Of a stretch of DNA of 33,546 bases, positions 6,362 to 16,165 are shown piece by piece. Numbering within the stretch: the stretch's first letter is position 1; every line of letters begins with the position of its first letter. The notes below the pieces were generated by a model. That model was not told the origin of the DNA and made no database searches. It was given only the letters and a program-made list of their open reading frames with translations. The stretch is from Oleispira sp. (GTDB lineage: Bacteria > Pseudomonadota > Gammaproteobacteria > Pseudomonadales > Oceanobacteraceae), in contig JAESQF010000084.1 of NCBI GenBank assembly GCA_016765295.1, forward strand, positions 1 to 33,546. Reading direction: 5' to 3'. The position numbers and the translations under genes are program-made.

Positions 6362-7204
6362 TTAGATATTAACTCGGCCTTCAAATACATTGCTGGTTGG
6401 TCCTGTCATGATGACATCGCCTTTACCATCCCACTCAATGGTTAGTGAGCCGCCTGGCAAATCAACCTGCACCTTGTGGTCGAGTAAATCGCGTAATATA
6501 CCCGAGACAACCGCGCCACAAGCGCCAGTGCCACAGGCTTTAGTTTCGCCAACCGCGCGTTCGAAAACGCGAAGCTTTATATGGCTGCGATTAACAATCT
6601 GCATGAAGCCAACATTTACTTTCTTTGGGAAGCTAGTATGGGTTTCTACTAGCGCCCCTAAAGTATCTACTGGCGCCGTTTCAATGTCGTCTACTAGGAT
6701 AACCCCGTGCGGGTTGCCCATAGAAACGGCACCTAGTTCAATGCAACCATGGCCTTCAACATCAATCTTGTAGCTAACGGCTTGCGCTTTATCAGCGCCA
6801 GCAGGAATAAAAGGCACATCTGCTGGGGCTAAAATTGGAGGTCCCATATTCACGATGACATCGTTTTCAGGGGTCAGCTCTAATGTCATATTACCATTGG
6901 CTGTTTCAACACGAATGTTACGGCGACCAATCAACTTTTGCTCGTAAACAAAACGCGCAAAACAACGAGCGCCGTTTCCACAGTTTTCAACTTCACTGCC
7001 GTCGGAATTAAAAATACGATATTTAAAATCAACGTCCGTTTGAGTAGGTACTTCCACTAATAATAATTGGTCGAAGCCTACGCCAAAGTTGCGATCCGCC
7101 AAATGACGAATCTGCATCGGTGTGAGGTACGCATGCTGAGTGACGAGGTCAACGACCATGAAGTCGTTACCTAGGCCGTGCATTTTACTAAATTTAATCC
7201 ACAT
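6362..7204 (-). CDS. dapF: Diaminopimelate epimerase
   Basis: DapF converts LL- to meso-diaminopimelate, the precursor of lysine and of the peptidoglycan cross-link. The 280 residues have the two catalytic cysteines in their motifs: C75 in ENCGNGARCF and C224 in KACGTGACG. Substrate-binding GNDF (12-15) and GNPHGV (163-168) are present. Length is typical. It lies 23 bases downstream of lysA, which uses its product, so the two are co-transcribed. TAAAAGG near the lysA-dapF junction serves as ribosome site. Confidence 0.96.
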   Translation of the reverse strand: MWIKFSKMHGLGNDFMVVDLVTQHAYLTPMQIRHLADRNFGVGFDQLLLVEVPTQTDVDFKYRIFNSDGSEVENCGNGARCFARFVYEQKLIGRRNIRVETANGNMTLELTPENDVIVNMGPPILAPADVPFIPAGADKAQAVSYKIDVEGHGCIELGAVSMGNPHGVILVDDIETAPVDTLGALVETHTSFPKKVNVGFMQIVNRSHIKLRVFERAVGETKACGTGACGAVVSGILRDLLDHKVQVDLPGGSLTIEWDGKGDVIMTGPTSNVFEGRVNI

Positions 7205-7227
7205 TCTATTTAACCTTTTAGTGCCCG

Positions 7228-8505
7228 TTACTCAGCAGGTAGTAATTGCTCACCTGCGTATAAGTTAGCAATGGTTTCACGCGCACGCACGACATAACTA
7301 GTATTACCGTCAACCATGATTTCACAAGGGCGAGGGCGACTATTATAGTTAGACGCCATGACAAAGCCGTAGGCGCCAGAAGACATAACGGCTAGCAGAT
7401 CACCGGGTTGTAGATTTAACTGACGATCCTTTCCGAGGAAATCACCGGTTTCACACACAGGGCCTACTAGGTCCCAGGCTTTGGTATCGGCTTCATTACG
7501 ATCTGTATGCTGAACCACCGGAATAATCGCTTGCCATGCACTGTATAATGCAGGGCGAATCAAATCGTTCATCGCACCATCAATAATGGCAAAATTCTTT
7601 TCTTCGTTCGATTTCAAAAACTCAACTTGAGTTAAGAATATGCCCGCGTTGGCAGCAATAGAACGACCCGGTTCGAAGATCAATTTAAGCTGACGATCAC
7701 CTAAGCGCTCCGTCAATTCTGCTATGTATTCACCAGGTGTCGGTGGGACTTCGTCATCATAAGTTACGCCCAAACCACCACCTAAATCTAGGTGATGAAT
7801 AGGAATGCCTTGCTCAGCCAAAATATCAACCAAGGCTAAAACACGATCTAGCGCATCCATAAAAGGTGCGGTTTCGATTAGCTGGCTACCGATGTGGCAA
7901 TCAATACCTTGCACGTCTAAATTCGACATGGCATTGGCTTTGGCATAAATACGTGGGGCGTCATCAATATCGACACCAAACTTATTTTCTTTTAAACCCG
8001 TAGAAATATACGGATGAGTCTGTGCATCAACGTCTGGATTCACCCGAATCGAGATAGGCGCCTGCATGTTCATGTCAGCCGCGACGTCGTTAACACGATC
8101 AAGTTCTGCTTCCGATTCGATATTAAAGCAATGTACACCGACTTCTAGCGCACGACGAATTTCGTGGGCTTGCTTACCAACGCCAGAGAAAACAACTTTC
8201 TTCGGATCACCACCAGCAGCAAGAACACGCTCAAGTTCGCCCACGGACACAATATCAAAACCCGCACCTAATTTTGCCAAGACATTTAATACGGCTAAAT
8301 TAGAGTTTGCTTTCATCGCATAACATACAAGATGATCACGGCCTTGCAGGGCATTTTCATAGGCTAAATAATGTTGCTCAAAGGCTTGGCGAGAGTATAC
8401 ATAGCACGGAGTACCATACTGAGCCGCTATGTCGGCTGCAGAAACAGATTCAGCGTGCAATACGCCATTGGTATAATCAAAAATAGGATCGTTGTATCGG
8501 CTCAT
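7228..8505 (-). CDS. lysA: Diaminopimelate decarboxylase
   Basis: PLP enzyme for the last step of lysine synthesis, meso-diaminopimelate to lysine. The 425 residues include the PLP lysine K65 in CYAMKANSN, HIGSQL in the barrel, the phosphate-binding LGGGLGV, EPGRSI, and the catalytic CETGDFLG near 350 followed by the C-terminal AYGFVMASNYNSR motif. Length and motif order fit LysA. It begins 14 bases after the lptM stop and is followed by dapF. Confidence 0.97.
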   Translation of the reverse strand: MSRYNDPIFDYTNGVLHAESVSAADIAAQYGTPCYVYSRQAFEQHYLAYENALQGRDHLVCYAMKANSNLAVLNVLAKLGAGFDIVSVGELERVLAAGGDPKKVVFSGVGKQAHEIRRALEVGVHCFNIESEAELDRVNDVAADMNMQAPISIRVNPDVDAQTHPYISTGLKENKFGVDIDDAPRIYAKANAMSNLDVQGIDCHIGSQLIETAPFMDALDRVLALVDILAEQGIPIHHLDLGGGLGVTYDDEVPPTPGEYIAELTERLGDRQLKLIFEPGRSIAANAGIFLTQVEFLKSNEEKNFAIIDGAMNDLIRPALYSAWQAIIPVVQHTDRNEADTKAWDLVGPVCETGDFLGKDRQLNLQPGDLLAVMSSGAYGFVMASNYNSRPRPCEIMVDGNTSYVVRARETIANLYAGEQLLPAE

Positions 8506-8519
8506 AATGTGCTTCTAAT

Positions 8520-8666
8520 CTAAAAAGTTGCAGTATCACTTTGGGGTGGGCGCTTTGTTGCTGTCTCTATCGTTGCTTCATCTTGAGGCATATAAAGAGG
8601 GCCTTTTTGGCCACAACCAGCTAACAGTAAAAGCCCTGATAGGGCAGGTAGTAATAATAAGCGCAT
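8520..8666 (-). CDS. lptM: Small lipoprotein LptM/LppL (48 aa)
   Basis: Reverse-strand ATG at 8666 with GGGAG six bases upstream opens a 48-codon frame. It has a lipoprotein signal with lipobox LLAGC (Cys18), followed by GQKGPLYMP, the hallmark of the LptM (YifL)/LppL family, and a polar disordered tail. In E. coli LptM assists oxidative maturation of the LptD-LptE lipopolysaccharide translocon in the outer membrane. Position directly ahead of lysA-dapF is the Pseudomonas arrangement. It is the first gene of this operon and has its own promoter. Confidence 0.9.
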   Translation of the reverse strand: MRLLLLPALSGLLLLAGCGQKGPLYMPQDEATIETATKRPPQSDTATF

Positions 8667-8689
8667 ATTTGTCTCCCAAGTTTGGCGAC

Positions 8690-8718
8690 ATTATACGGTT
8701 TAACAGGGAGGCTGTCTG
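8690..8718 (-). promoter_or_regulatory. Sigma-70 promoter of the lptM-lysA-dapF operon
   Basis: On the minus strand CAGACA (8718-8713, four of six -35 positions) and a perfect TATAAT (8695-8690) are 17 bases apart, 24 bases before the lptM ATG. It begins just after the cyaA stop codon, so the operon is not dependent on cyaA read-through. Confidence 0.7.
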
Positions 8719-8720
8719 CG

Positions 8721-11531
8721 TCAGTTAGGAATTTTTACAAGGCTATTAATCGCATGATTCAGTTGCTTTTCAATCCTTAGTTTAAGCTTAATATGCTGAA
8801 TAATACTTTCATCAGTGTAGAGGGATAAATCCGTTAAATAAGCAGGATAGAGATCTTTATTGGAGCGCATCGCCAATAGGGTTTTGGCCACTTGGTTATA
8901 GAGCTGGTCACCCCATTCCCAGACGCTGAACTCTTCACCATTGCAATATAGCGTGACTTGGTCTTGATCATCGAGTATCGCGTTGAGTTGAATCTGGCTG
9001 GTTTGACTCTGCAAAGGCGGTAAGCGGCGCGAATGAGGCTCAAATTCGGCAGTTTCATTATTGCGTTTTAATTCGAATAATAAAATGGGGCGTGCGCGTT
9101 GACGTAATAATTGCCCCTGCATGCGCTGATCGACCTGACGCAAAAACCGAATAATAGGAATAAGCACTTCGCTATCACTTTCGGCGTGTTGCTGCTGGTG
9201 CAATAATACGCCGCGTTCATCCAATAAATAGCAAAAATAAGTATTATCTTTACGCCAAAAAAATAGCTGCCAGCTACCAGGCCGAGGATGGTTGAAGATC
9301 GATTTAAGTGGGCTGCCACTAAGTGCATTGGTATCTAAGCGATAGTGAGCGTAATGCTTACGGGGGCGCGATAAAAGAGCCAGGAACTTGCTCACCGAGT
9401 CAGCCTTCGCTAGGTGGATTTGCTGATTTTTCTGCTGCCAAATATAATAGTTTTTACCCGCTTCAAGAATATAATCAACATTAGGCTGCTCGATTGTATG
9501 GGTCGTGATATCCGCGAATATTTTTTCAACACGCTGGCTAATAGCGCCTGCCCGACTTGCACAAAAGCAGTGGCATTGATATTCCGGCCAGCCTTGTTTG
9601 CGCGCTAGGGGAACGTATTGTAAGAGATATTGTAAGCAGTCAATGGCAGCAGTATCACTGCGGAAGCGCTGAATACGCCATTCTCCCCAGCTATTAATGG
9701 TTAATAAATCAATACTCTGCACGAGGTTCTCTTTTAGAGCGCTATAGCCCAAAGCATCATCTCGACTGCTTAGTTTTTGCATACCTCGGCGAGTGAATTG
9801 GTGCATCGGATCAATGCCAGCATTAATGAATAGTTGCCATTGAATAGGAATGCTTGGACGTAAAAAATTAGCTGGGGCGATATGTTTTGGCTGTGCTATA
9901 CCGCGGACGACTTGTAGTAGTTCATTGAGTTCATACTTGCTCAGAGAATTATGTTCAGGGTAAATGCCAAAGTTAGTATGGTTACTTAATAAACCATTAA
10001 AATGAGCGTAACAAAGCAGCTCAATCAAGCTAAGTGATTGCTTAATTACCTTATGTTCAGACTCTTTTTTATAGGTACCTGATATCAACTGCCAGCGTTC
10101 GTCGATCAACACAAGGGAGATCTTTTCCTGTACCAAGTCGCTGACAATATTAGGGTTAATGGTTAATATTTTGCCAGGTTTGGCATCGTAAATAGCATAG
10201 AGCTGGTTGCCTAAAAGCGTCAGGTCTTGGCGATTGATACGCGCTTTTTTAGTGTATTTATTACTGAATGCGGCCAAATAACGATAGCTGGTGAGCATTT
10301 CGTTGACGAGAGCATTTCGCTCCGCTTGCACTTCATGCACTTGCCATTCTTCACGGTTATCTAAATGCATCAACATACCTTGCGACCAGCGCCATGTCGT
10401 TACAAGTTGCTGCAATTCTTGAAAGCGCCATTGGCGCTGCTGCCCCTGACTGGCTTTGGTCAGAGGTAGATTTGCTTTGAAATAAAACGCTCGCCGTAAT
10501 AACTCTAAGCGTTTATCGTCATGCTCCGCGGCAACGTGCTGGCTGACTCTATTTAGCATCAATAAGTAGCTATCACAGCTGAGAGGATCCGTATTACCTT
10601 GGTGGATATTATCTTTAAGGTCCCAGCATAACGGTCGAATATTGGGGAATTGGCTGGCGTAATGTTGCGTTAATAGCAGTTTAAGTAAGGCTTTATAGGG
10701 ATTCTTTAAACCCTTATTCAGTTGCCATAGACCGGCACCGACAAACTCAGCCGCAGGAATGGTAGAGATGCTGCCGAAGTTGATCCAGTGACAGTCATGA
10801 ATGAGCTGGTGTTCAGAAAGTTGTTCCAAGTAATGCTGGCTGTGTTTTTCGTACTGGGTAGGAATTAACCACCAGCTGGGTTGCCGTCCTGCTAGCCATA
10901 GCGAAGAGCGATAAAACTCATCGAGTAATAATAAGTGCTGAGTCGAGCCTGAATGTTCGCTATCAACATTCGTTTGTTGTTTTCCTTGGCGGAATTCTGT
11001 CGCATCCATTAAGAAGAAATGCAGTTCGACTTTCTGGCTGGCCGCCCATTTCTCGATCATTTCGCATTTTGTTTTTAGCATCGCGAGCTGTTCATCGCTC
11101 AAATCAGAGGTATGGCAGAGCCAGACATCAAGATCGCTACTGGCTGATTGCGCCAGTGTGCCTAAACTGCCCATCAAAAATATGGCTTGGATACTGTGTG
11201 TGCCAGTAATGCGTGGGACTTGTAAGCCTTTAGCGACGTAGCGCAAGGCATTGAGTGATTCTGTTTGTGGACTAAAGTGCTCGATGCCTGCGGGAACTCT
11301 CTGGCTGATAAAGCCAGGAAGCTGAGGGTGATTGATATGTAGTAATAAGGGTAATACATCTAATACCCGAGTTTGGCGTTCGAACATTAAGCTGCGAGCT
11401 TGTTCTAGACGCGCCTGATTAAGGTTTAAGAATGCTTGGCGCCACTGATTAATTTGCTGCGCCGGAGGCAGCTGAATATCAAGCTTTTGTGCGGGCTGCT
11501 GCTTATTAACGGGAGTAGACAAATTTGGCAT
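8721..11531 (-). CDS. cyaA: Class I adenylate cyclase
   Basis: CyaA makes cAMP from ATP for Crp/Vfr control. With the ATG at 11531 it has 936 residues. The N-terminal catalytic domain carries the nucleotidyltransferase motif GSLGTLAQSASSDLDVW (Gly-Ser at 121-122, catalytic Asp 133 and 135), and LLHINHPQLPGF matches the class I start region. The large C-terminal half is the regulatory domain. The frame extends 26 codons further upstream to a TTG, but that part lies inside the argH terminator and encodes a nonsense hydrophobic string; the ATG start aligns better with known CyaA N-termini. A weak AAGG lies close to the ATG. Unlike E. coli and Pseudomonas, no cyaY is next to the cyaA-lptM junction. 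Confidence 0.92.
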   Translation of the reverse strand: MPNLSTPVNKQQPAQKLDIQLPPAQQINQWRQAFLNLNQARLEQARSLMFERQTRVLDVLPLLLHINHPQLPGFISQRVPAGIEHFSPQTESLNALRYVAKGLQVPRITGTHSIQAIFLMGSLGTLAQSASSDLDVWLCHTSDLSDEQLAMLKTKCEMIEKWAASQKVELHFFLMDATEFRQGKQQTNVDSEHSGSTQHLLLLDEFYRSSLWLAGRQPSWWLIPTQYEKHSQHYLEQLSEHQLIHDCHWINFGSISTIPAAEFVGAGLWQLNKGLKNPYKALLKLLLTQHYASQFPNIRPLCWDLKDNIHQGNTDPLSCDSYLLMLNRVSQHVAAEHDDKRLELLRRAFYFKANLPLTKASQGQQRQWRFQELQQLVTTWRWSQGMLMHLDNREEWQVHEVQAERNALVNEMLTSYRYLAAFSNKYTKKARINRQDLTLLGNQLYAIYDAKPGKILTINPNIVSDLVQEKISLVLIDERWQLISGTYKKESEHKVIKQSLSLIELLCYAHFNGLLSNHTNFGIYPEHNSLSKYELNELLQVVRGIAQPKHIAPANFLRPSIPIQWQLFINAGIDPMHQFTRRGMQKLSSRDDALGYSALKENLVQSIDLLTINSWGEWRIQRFRSDTAAIDCLQYLLQYVPLARKQGWPEYQCHCFCASRAGAISQRVEKIFADITTHTIEQPNVDYILEAGKNYYIWQQKNQQIHLAKADSVSKFLALLSRPRKHYAHYRLDTNALSGSPLKSIFNHPRPGSWQLFFWRKDNTYFCYLLDERGVLLHQQQHAESDSEVLIPIIRFLRQVDQRMQGQLLRQRARPILLFELKRNNETAEFEPHSRRLPPLQSQTSQIQLNAILDDQDQVTLYCNGEEFSVWEWGDQLYNQVAKTLLAMRSNKDLYPAYLTDLSLYTDESIIQHIKLKLRIEKQLNHAINSLVKIPN

Positions 11532-11589
11532 ACCTTGAGTATAGACAATCTGGTCTATAGACAAGGTGGATAGGGTATAAAAAAGCCAT

Positions 11590-11635
11590 AAAAAAAGGCA
11601 GGATTTCAATCCCTAAAGAGATCAAAACCTACCTT
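11590..11635 (-). terminator. Strong terminator after argH
   Basis: On the minus strand a left arm of 18 bases (11635-11618) pairs with a right arm at 11613-11595, with one bulged base, a few G-T wobbles and loop TTTA, then seven T. The outer 8 bp are AAGGTAGG against CCTGCCTT. It separates argH from cyaA, and its position rules out the upstream TTG as the cyaA start. Confidence 0.88.
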
Positions 11636-11693
11636 CTTCTTTCTGTTATCAAGCACAAATTAGGCTATCAAACAAAAGCTATCAAACAAAAAA

Positions 11694-13085
11694 TTAACGC
11701 TTAGCTAAACGCTCACTAGCACGCTTAGCAGCAGCAAGTACTTGCTTCGGTGCTGTGCCACCAATATGGTCACGAGCAGCAACAGAACCTTCAAGAGTCA
11801 GTACGTCAAATACGTCAGCAGTGATTTGGTCAGAGAACTTTTGTAATTCTTCTAAGGTCATTTCACTCAAATCTTTACCGGTTTCAAGACCATAAGCCAC
11901 GGCTTTACCCACGATTTCGTGAGCATCACGGAAAGGAATACCTTTCACGACGACGTAATCGGCAAGGTCGGTGGCGGTAGAGAAACCGCGACGCGCTGCT
12001 TCATACATAGAAGGCTTGTTAGGCTCTATGTGAGGCATCATATCGGCGAAAGCACGCAGGCAATCGCGTAGGGTATCAACGGTATCGAATAATGGCTCTT
12101 TGTCTTCTTGGTTGTCTTTGTTATAGGCCAGCGGCTGTGACTTCATTAAGGTAAGCAGCGACATTAGGTGACCATAAACACGGCCCGATTTACCGCGCAC
12201 CAATTCTGGCACATCGGGGTTTTTCTTCTGCGGCATAATAGAAGAACCGGTGCAGAAGCGATCTGGCAAGTGAATGAACTGGAACTGAGCCGAAGCCCAA
12301 AGCACCAACTCTTCTGAGAAGCGCGACATGTGCATCATGATTATGGCACCAGCCGAGATAAATTCGATGGCGAAGTCACGATCAGAAACAGAATCTAGGC
12401 TGTTCTCGGTAGGTGCAGTGAAGCCTAATAGCTCAGCGGTATAGTGACGATCGATGGGATAAGTTGTTCCCGCCAGCGCCGCAGCACCTAATGGCAAATG
12501 ATTCAAACGCTTACGCACATCGACTAGACGCTCGAAATCGCGTTCAAGCATTTCATTCCAAGCTAACATGTGATGACCAAAGGTCACGGGTTGTGCGGTT
12601 TGCAAGTGAGTAAAGCCCGGCATAATCGTATCGGCGTGGGTTGTCGCTAGGCCGATAAGCCCTTCTTGCAAGCGCGTTAACTCGTTACGGATATGATCGA
12701 TTTCATCCCGTAGGTATAGACGAATGTCGGTGGCGACCTGGTCGTTACGAGAACGGCCGGTATGCAATTTTTTACCGGTGGTACCGATCTTAGCGGTTAA
12801 AGCCGCTTCGATGTTCATGTGCACGTCTTCTAGTTCGATAGACCAGTTAAAGTCTCCACGTTCGATCTCGATACGAACTTCTTCTAGGCCGCGTAAAATA
12901 TCGTCGCACTCAGCTTGGGTTAACACCCCGACCTTAGTTAGCATCTTCGCGTGAGCGATAGAGCCTTGAATATCTTGAGCATACATACGCTGATCAAAAT
13001 CAACTGAGGCAGTAAAACGGGCAACAAAAGCATCGGTTGGCTCAGAAAAACGGCCACCCCAAGAAGAGTTAGTTTGATCGGACAT
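11694..13085 (-). CDS. argH: Argininosuccinate lyase
   Basis: ArgH splits argininosuccinate to arginine and fumarate, the last step of arginine synthesis. The 463 residues match the family length. Motifs seen: [14 protein letters not shown] at 107-120, the catalytic His160 in [10 protein letters not shown], and the signature [11 protein letters not shown] at 280-290 with the catalytic Ser. GAGG before the ATG is the ribosome site. The gene stands alone, with its promoter in the 140-base divergent gap with algZ and the terminator behind it; linkage of argH to algZR is as in Pseudomonas. Confidence 0.97.
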   Translation of the reverse strand: MSDQTNSSWGGRFSEPTDAFVARFTASVDFDQRMYAQDIQGSIAHAKMLTKVGVLTQAECDDILRGLEEVRIEIERGDFNWSIELEDVHMNIEAALTAKIGTTGKKLHTGRSRNDQVATDIRLYLRDEIDHIRNELTRLQEGLIGLATTHADTIMPGFTHLQTAQPVTFGHHMLAWNEMLERDFERLVDVRKRLNHLPLGAAALAGTTYPIDRHYTAELLGFTAPTENSLDSVSDRDFAIEFISAGAIIMMHMSRFSEELVLWASAQFQFIHLPDRFCTGSSIMPQKKNPDVPELVRGKSGRVYGHLMSLLTLMKSQPLAYNKDNQEDKEPLFDTVDTLRDCLRAFADMMPHIEPNKPSMYEAARRGFSTATDLADYVVVKGIPFRDAHEIVGKAVAYGLETGKDLSEMTLEELQKFSDQITADVFDVLTLEGSVAARDHIGGTAPKQVLAAAKRASERLAKR

Positions 13086-13156
13086 GAAAACCTCGAACGA
13101 AAAGTGAAGGGTGCACTGCCAATAGATTGAGATTGCACTGAAATTTGAATGTGCGA

Positions 13157-13185
13157 ATTATAGCCTTCTCGCCGCCTAACGGCCA
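13157..13185 (-). promoter_or_regulatory. Likely argH promoter
   Basis: A perfect TATAAT on the minus strand (13162-13157) with a weak -35 (TGGCCG, 17 bases upstream) lies 71 bases ahead of the argH start. Confidence 0.5.
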
Positions 13186-13255
13186 GCGGTCTAACGCGTG
13201 AGGCATTTAGTCGTGCTATCTAGTCGTGGGATTGGACGGGGTTTGTTACACTCAA

Positions 13256-14320
13256 ATGATGGATATACATAATAAAAAACTCGACTCCTTCTTCTTACCT
13301 GACCTGTGTAATGTATACGCAGTATTAGTGCTCATCGTATTATCTGAAACTTTAGTGATGGCGCTTTTGCTGGTCGAAAGTGGCTTGGTGGGTTTTCAGT
13401 GGGAACGTTTTGCCACCTTGTCGTATTTTGTGCAATGGGTGGCGTTACTATCGGTGGCTCTCTTATGTCAGTCGCGCAAGTTCATGGCTCGCTTAGCCTT
13501 GCTCTGGGCTGTCTGCTGGGCAATGTCACTATTGATGCTGGTTTGCTTTGTTATTAGTTATGCCGCGGAGTCTCTATTTCCTTTTGCGGCACTGAGTAAC
13601 CAAGTTAACTGGTTATGGATTTTGCGGAATATCATCATCAGTGCCATCTTTGGGGGTATGGGTCTGCGCTATTTCTATGTGCAAAGCCAGTGGCGATTAA
13701 AAAGCCAAGCTGAATTAAATTCGCGCTTACAGGCACTGCAGGCTCGAATTCGTCCGCACTTCTTCTTTAATAGTCTTAATACAGTCGCTTCGTTAATCGC
13801 CATAGATCCAGAAAAGGCAGAAAACATGCTGGTGGATCTATCATCGTTATTTCGTGTGGTGCTGAAAGATCAAGATGCGCAAGTGGATCTTGCCGCCGAA
13901 ATCGAATTAGGCCGCCGTTATTTGAATATTGAACAAGAGCGTTTGGGAGATAGACTCAGATTGGAATGGCAGTTACCTGATGACATTCCAAATATCCAAG
14001 TGCCGCAATTACTATTACAGCCTTTATTGGAAAACGCGATTTATCATGGCATTCAACCTTTGATTGATGGTGGTAAAGTTACTATTAGTTTGAGCAGCAT
14101 GATCAATAGTGGCGCTAAATATCAGCGTTGGTTCTTAGCCATAGAAAACGATAAGCTCGATTCCCCAGTGAAAAGCGCAGGCCATCAAATCTCATTGCCC
14201 AATATAGCCATGCGTTTAGAAGCCATATTTGGCGATAAAGCGGCATTAGACTTCAGTGAAACTGCTAACCAGTACCGTGTGATTATCGAGCTACCCGATT
14301 ACAATAAAGACCGTAACTAA
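13256..14320 (+). CDS. algZ: AlgZ/FimS-type LytS-family sensor kinase
   Basis: Inner-membrane sensor of the AlgZ-AlgR pair. The likely start is the ATG at 13256 (354 residues); the frame can extend to a GTG at 13226 without a ribosome site, and the AlgZ-like DSFFLPDLC segment lies just after the ATG. Four hydrophobic helices occupy about residues 20-145. The kinase core is of the His_kinase type: phosphoacceptor-region His168 in ARIRPHFFFNSLN and N-box LLLQPLLENAIYHG, ending with LPNIAMRLEAIFG as the G-box region. In Pseudomonas this pair governs alginate, pili and virulence; targets here are unknown. algR follows 38 bases downstream. Confidence 0.85.
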   Translation: MMDIHNKKLDSFFLPDLCNVYAVLVLIVLSETLVMALLLVESGLVGFQWERFATLSYFVQWVALLSVALLCQSRKFMARLALLWAVCWAMSLLMLVCFVISYAAESLFPFAALSNQVNWLWILRNIIISAIFGGMGLRYFYVQSQWRLKSQAELNSRLQALQARIRPHFFFNSLNTVASLIAIDPEKAENMLVDLSSLFRVVLKDQDAQVDLAAEIELGRRYLNIEQERLGDRLRLEWQLPDDIPNIQVPQLLLQPLLENAIYHGIQPLIDGGKVTISLSSMINSGAKYQRWFLAIENDKLDSPVKSAGHQISLPNIAMRLEAIFGDKAALDFSETANQYRVIIELPDYNKDRN

Positions 14321-14358
14321 GAATAATCGCTAATACAGCTACAAACGCAGGAGGCCCA

Positions 14359-15141
14359 ATGAGTATAAGAGTATTACTGGTAGATGATGAACCACTGGCG
14401 CGCCAGCGTTTAGCAAGGTTGCTAGTTGAGCATGACAATTATCAGATTGTTGCTGAGGCAGGAAATGGCCAGGCTGCATTAGACTGGCTGCGTCAGCATA
14501 AAGCGGATTTGGTTTTATTAGATATCCAGATGCCAGGTTTAACCGGATTGGAAGTTGCAGAGCAGTTAATGGCTTTGCTACCGGCTACTGCAGCGCGACC
14601 TGCCATTATTTTTTGCACTGCTTATGACGAATATGCCTTGGATGCTTTTAAGGTTGAAGCGGTAGATTATTTGTTAAAACCCATTCGCAAAGATGATCTA
14701 TCGAAAGCCTTACAAAAAGCTCAACGCTGGATTGAACAGCAACCCGATGCTGAGCAAACCACGGCCATCGAAAACTGTGCCCGAACTCATATCAGCGCCC
14801 GTACTCATCAAGGCTTACAGCTTATTCCGATTACTGAGATCTACAGCTTTCAGGCAGATCAAAAATACATCACGGTGAAATATGAAACCACCGATGCCGC
14901 CAGTGGTGAATCTAGCAATGGCGAGGTGCTAATTGATGAACCGCTGAAGATGCTAGAAGATGAATTTGAGCAGCATTTTGTGCGCATACATCGTAATGCG
15001 CTAGTGGCTAAAGATAAGATTGATCGGCTTGAAACCGTTGATAGCAGTATCCATATTCTCTATCTGAAAGGTGTAGCGGAAGGGATGAGCGTGAGTCGTC
15101 GCCATTTACCTGGTGTCAGGAAGTTAATGCGCGGGCTATAA
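14359..15141 (+). CDS. algR: AlgR-type LytTR response regulator
   Basis: A 260-residue response regulator: receiver domain at 1-125 with acidic pocket D9/D10, phosphoacceptor D55 in VLLDIQMPG, switch Thr in FCTAYDEYA and K107 in LLKPI; LytTR DNA-binding domain from about 150 to 255, with [15 protein letters not shown] as its signature. GGAGG 6 bases before the ATG. It pairs with the preceding kinase and lies before hemC, the conserved Pseudomonas order. LytTR regulators bind direct repeats; no clear AlgR box was found in this window. Confidence 0.9.
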   Translation: MSIRVLLVDDEPLARQRLARLLVEHDNYQIVAEAGNGQAALDWLRQHKADLVLLDIQMPGLTGLEVAEQLMALLPATAARPAIIFCTAYDEYALDAFKVEAVDYLLKPIRKDDLSKALQKAQRWIEQQPDAEQTTAIENCARTHISARTHQGLQLIPITEIYSFQADQKYITVKYETTDAASGESSNGEVLIDEPLKMLEDEFEQHFVRIHRNALVAKDKIDRLETVDSSIHILYLKGVAEGMSVSRRHLPGVRKLMRGL

Positions 15142-15202
15142 ATCATTAAATAGTCCTGACGTAGAGCATTCTACTCCCTTAGGTAATGCTGTTATCATAA
15201 CC

Positions 15203-15225
15203 CCAATTATAGTTATTTTAATTGG
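15203..15225 (+). promoter_or_regulatory. Inverted repeat over the hemC leader
   Basis: CCAATTA (15203-15209) and TAATTGG (15219-15225) surround a 9-base spacer and end 7 bases before the hemC ATG. The right arm includes the GG of the only plausible ribosome site (TTGGAA), so folding or protein binding here would affect hemC translation. Confidence 0.4.
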
Positions 15226-15232
15226 AATCCTT

Positions 15233-16165
15233 ATGTCAGCCCGTACTCTTCGAATTGCTACCCGTAAAAGTCCTCTTGCTTTGTGGCAGGCTGAACACGT
15301 TAAATCTCGCTTAATCGCCTTAAACCCAGACCTAATCGTTGAGCTTGTCACTTTCACTACTAAAGGCGACATTATTCTGGATACACCTCTGGCTAAGATT
15401 GGTGGCAAAGGTTTATTCGTTAAAGAATTAGAAGTGGCGATGCTGGCGGGTGATGCAGATATCGCGGTGCATTCAATGAAGGATGTACCGATGGAATTTC
15501 CTCAAGGCTTAGAGCTAGGGGTTATTCTAGAGCGTGAAAACCCAACGGATGCTTTCGTATCCAATAATTACAAAAGCCTAGATGAATTGCCACAAGGTGC
15601 TTGTGTCGGAACATCCAGTCTTCGTCGTCAGTGTCAGTTACAAAAATTACGCCCTGATTTAGTAATCCGTTCATTGCGTGGCAATGTACAAACGCGCTTA
15701 GGCAAGTTAGATAGCGGTGAATTCGATGCCATCATACTGGCTTCCGCGGGTCTACTTCGTTTAGAAATGGACTCACGTATTGCGCAATATCTTGAGCCTG
15801 AAGTATCACTTCCTGCTGGTGGCCAAGGCGCTGTGGGTATTGAATTGCGCAGCGATGATGCCGAAACGTTAGCCTTGCTAAAACCCTTACAGCACGACAT
15901 TACCACGTATCGGGTAACGGCCGAGCGAGCTATGAACCGTCGTTTAGAAGGTGGCTGCCAAGTACCAATTGCTTGTTATGCGATAGAGAAAGACGGTGAG
16001 CTTTGGTTACGTGGTTTAGTGGGTAGCGTTGATGGTAAGCAAATGCTCACCACAGAATATCGTGCTCCGGTAGCTGAAGCAGAAGCGTTAGGTATTAAGG
16101 CCGCAGAAGATTTATTACGCCAAGGTGCTGATAAGATTTTGGCTGAAGTCTATGCAAACGCTTAA
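15233..16165 (+). CDS. hemC: Hydroxymethylbilane synthase (porphobilinogen deaminase)
   Basis: HemC joins four porphobilinogens into hydroxymethylbilane for haem and sirohaem. The 310 residues have the family start [14 protein letters not shown], catalytic D84 in HSMKDVP, TSSLRR (128-132) and [10 protein letters not shown] (147-156) for substrate binding, and the cofactor-carrying C242 in LEGGCQVP. It heads the hemCDXY operon and follows algR by 91 bases. The stop overlaps the hemD start region. Confidence 0.97.
   Translation: MSARTLRIATRKSPLALWQAEHVKSRLIALNPDLIVELVTFTTKGDIILDTPLAKIGGKGLFVKELEVAMLAGDADIAVHSMKDVPMEFPQGLELGVILERENPTDAFVSNNYKSLDELPQGACVGTSSLRRQCQLQKLRPDLVIRSLRGNVQTRLGKLDSGEFDAIILASAGLLRLEMDSRIAQYLEPEVSLPAGGQGAVGIELRSDDAETLALLKPLQHDITTYRVTAERAMNRRLEGGCQVPIACYAIEKDGELWLRGLVGSVDGKQMLTTEYRAPVAEAEALGIKAAEDLLRQGADKILAEVYANA

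Noticed and set aside
6390-6773. 127-codon frame antisense to dapF
   Set aside because: Covers the conserved dapF C-terminal half; Ser/Thr/Pro-rich shadow product.
8528-8728. 66-codon plus-strand frame between lysA and cyaA
   Set aside because: It is antisense to the clear LptM lipoprotein gene, which has a lipobox, family motif, ribosome site and promoter on the minus strand.
15161-15174. Small hairpin GTAGA-GCAT-TCTAC after algR as a terminator
   Set aside because: Only five base pairs and no T tract; too weak to call.
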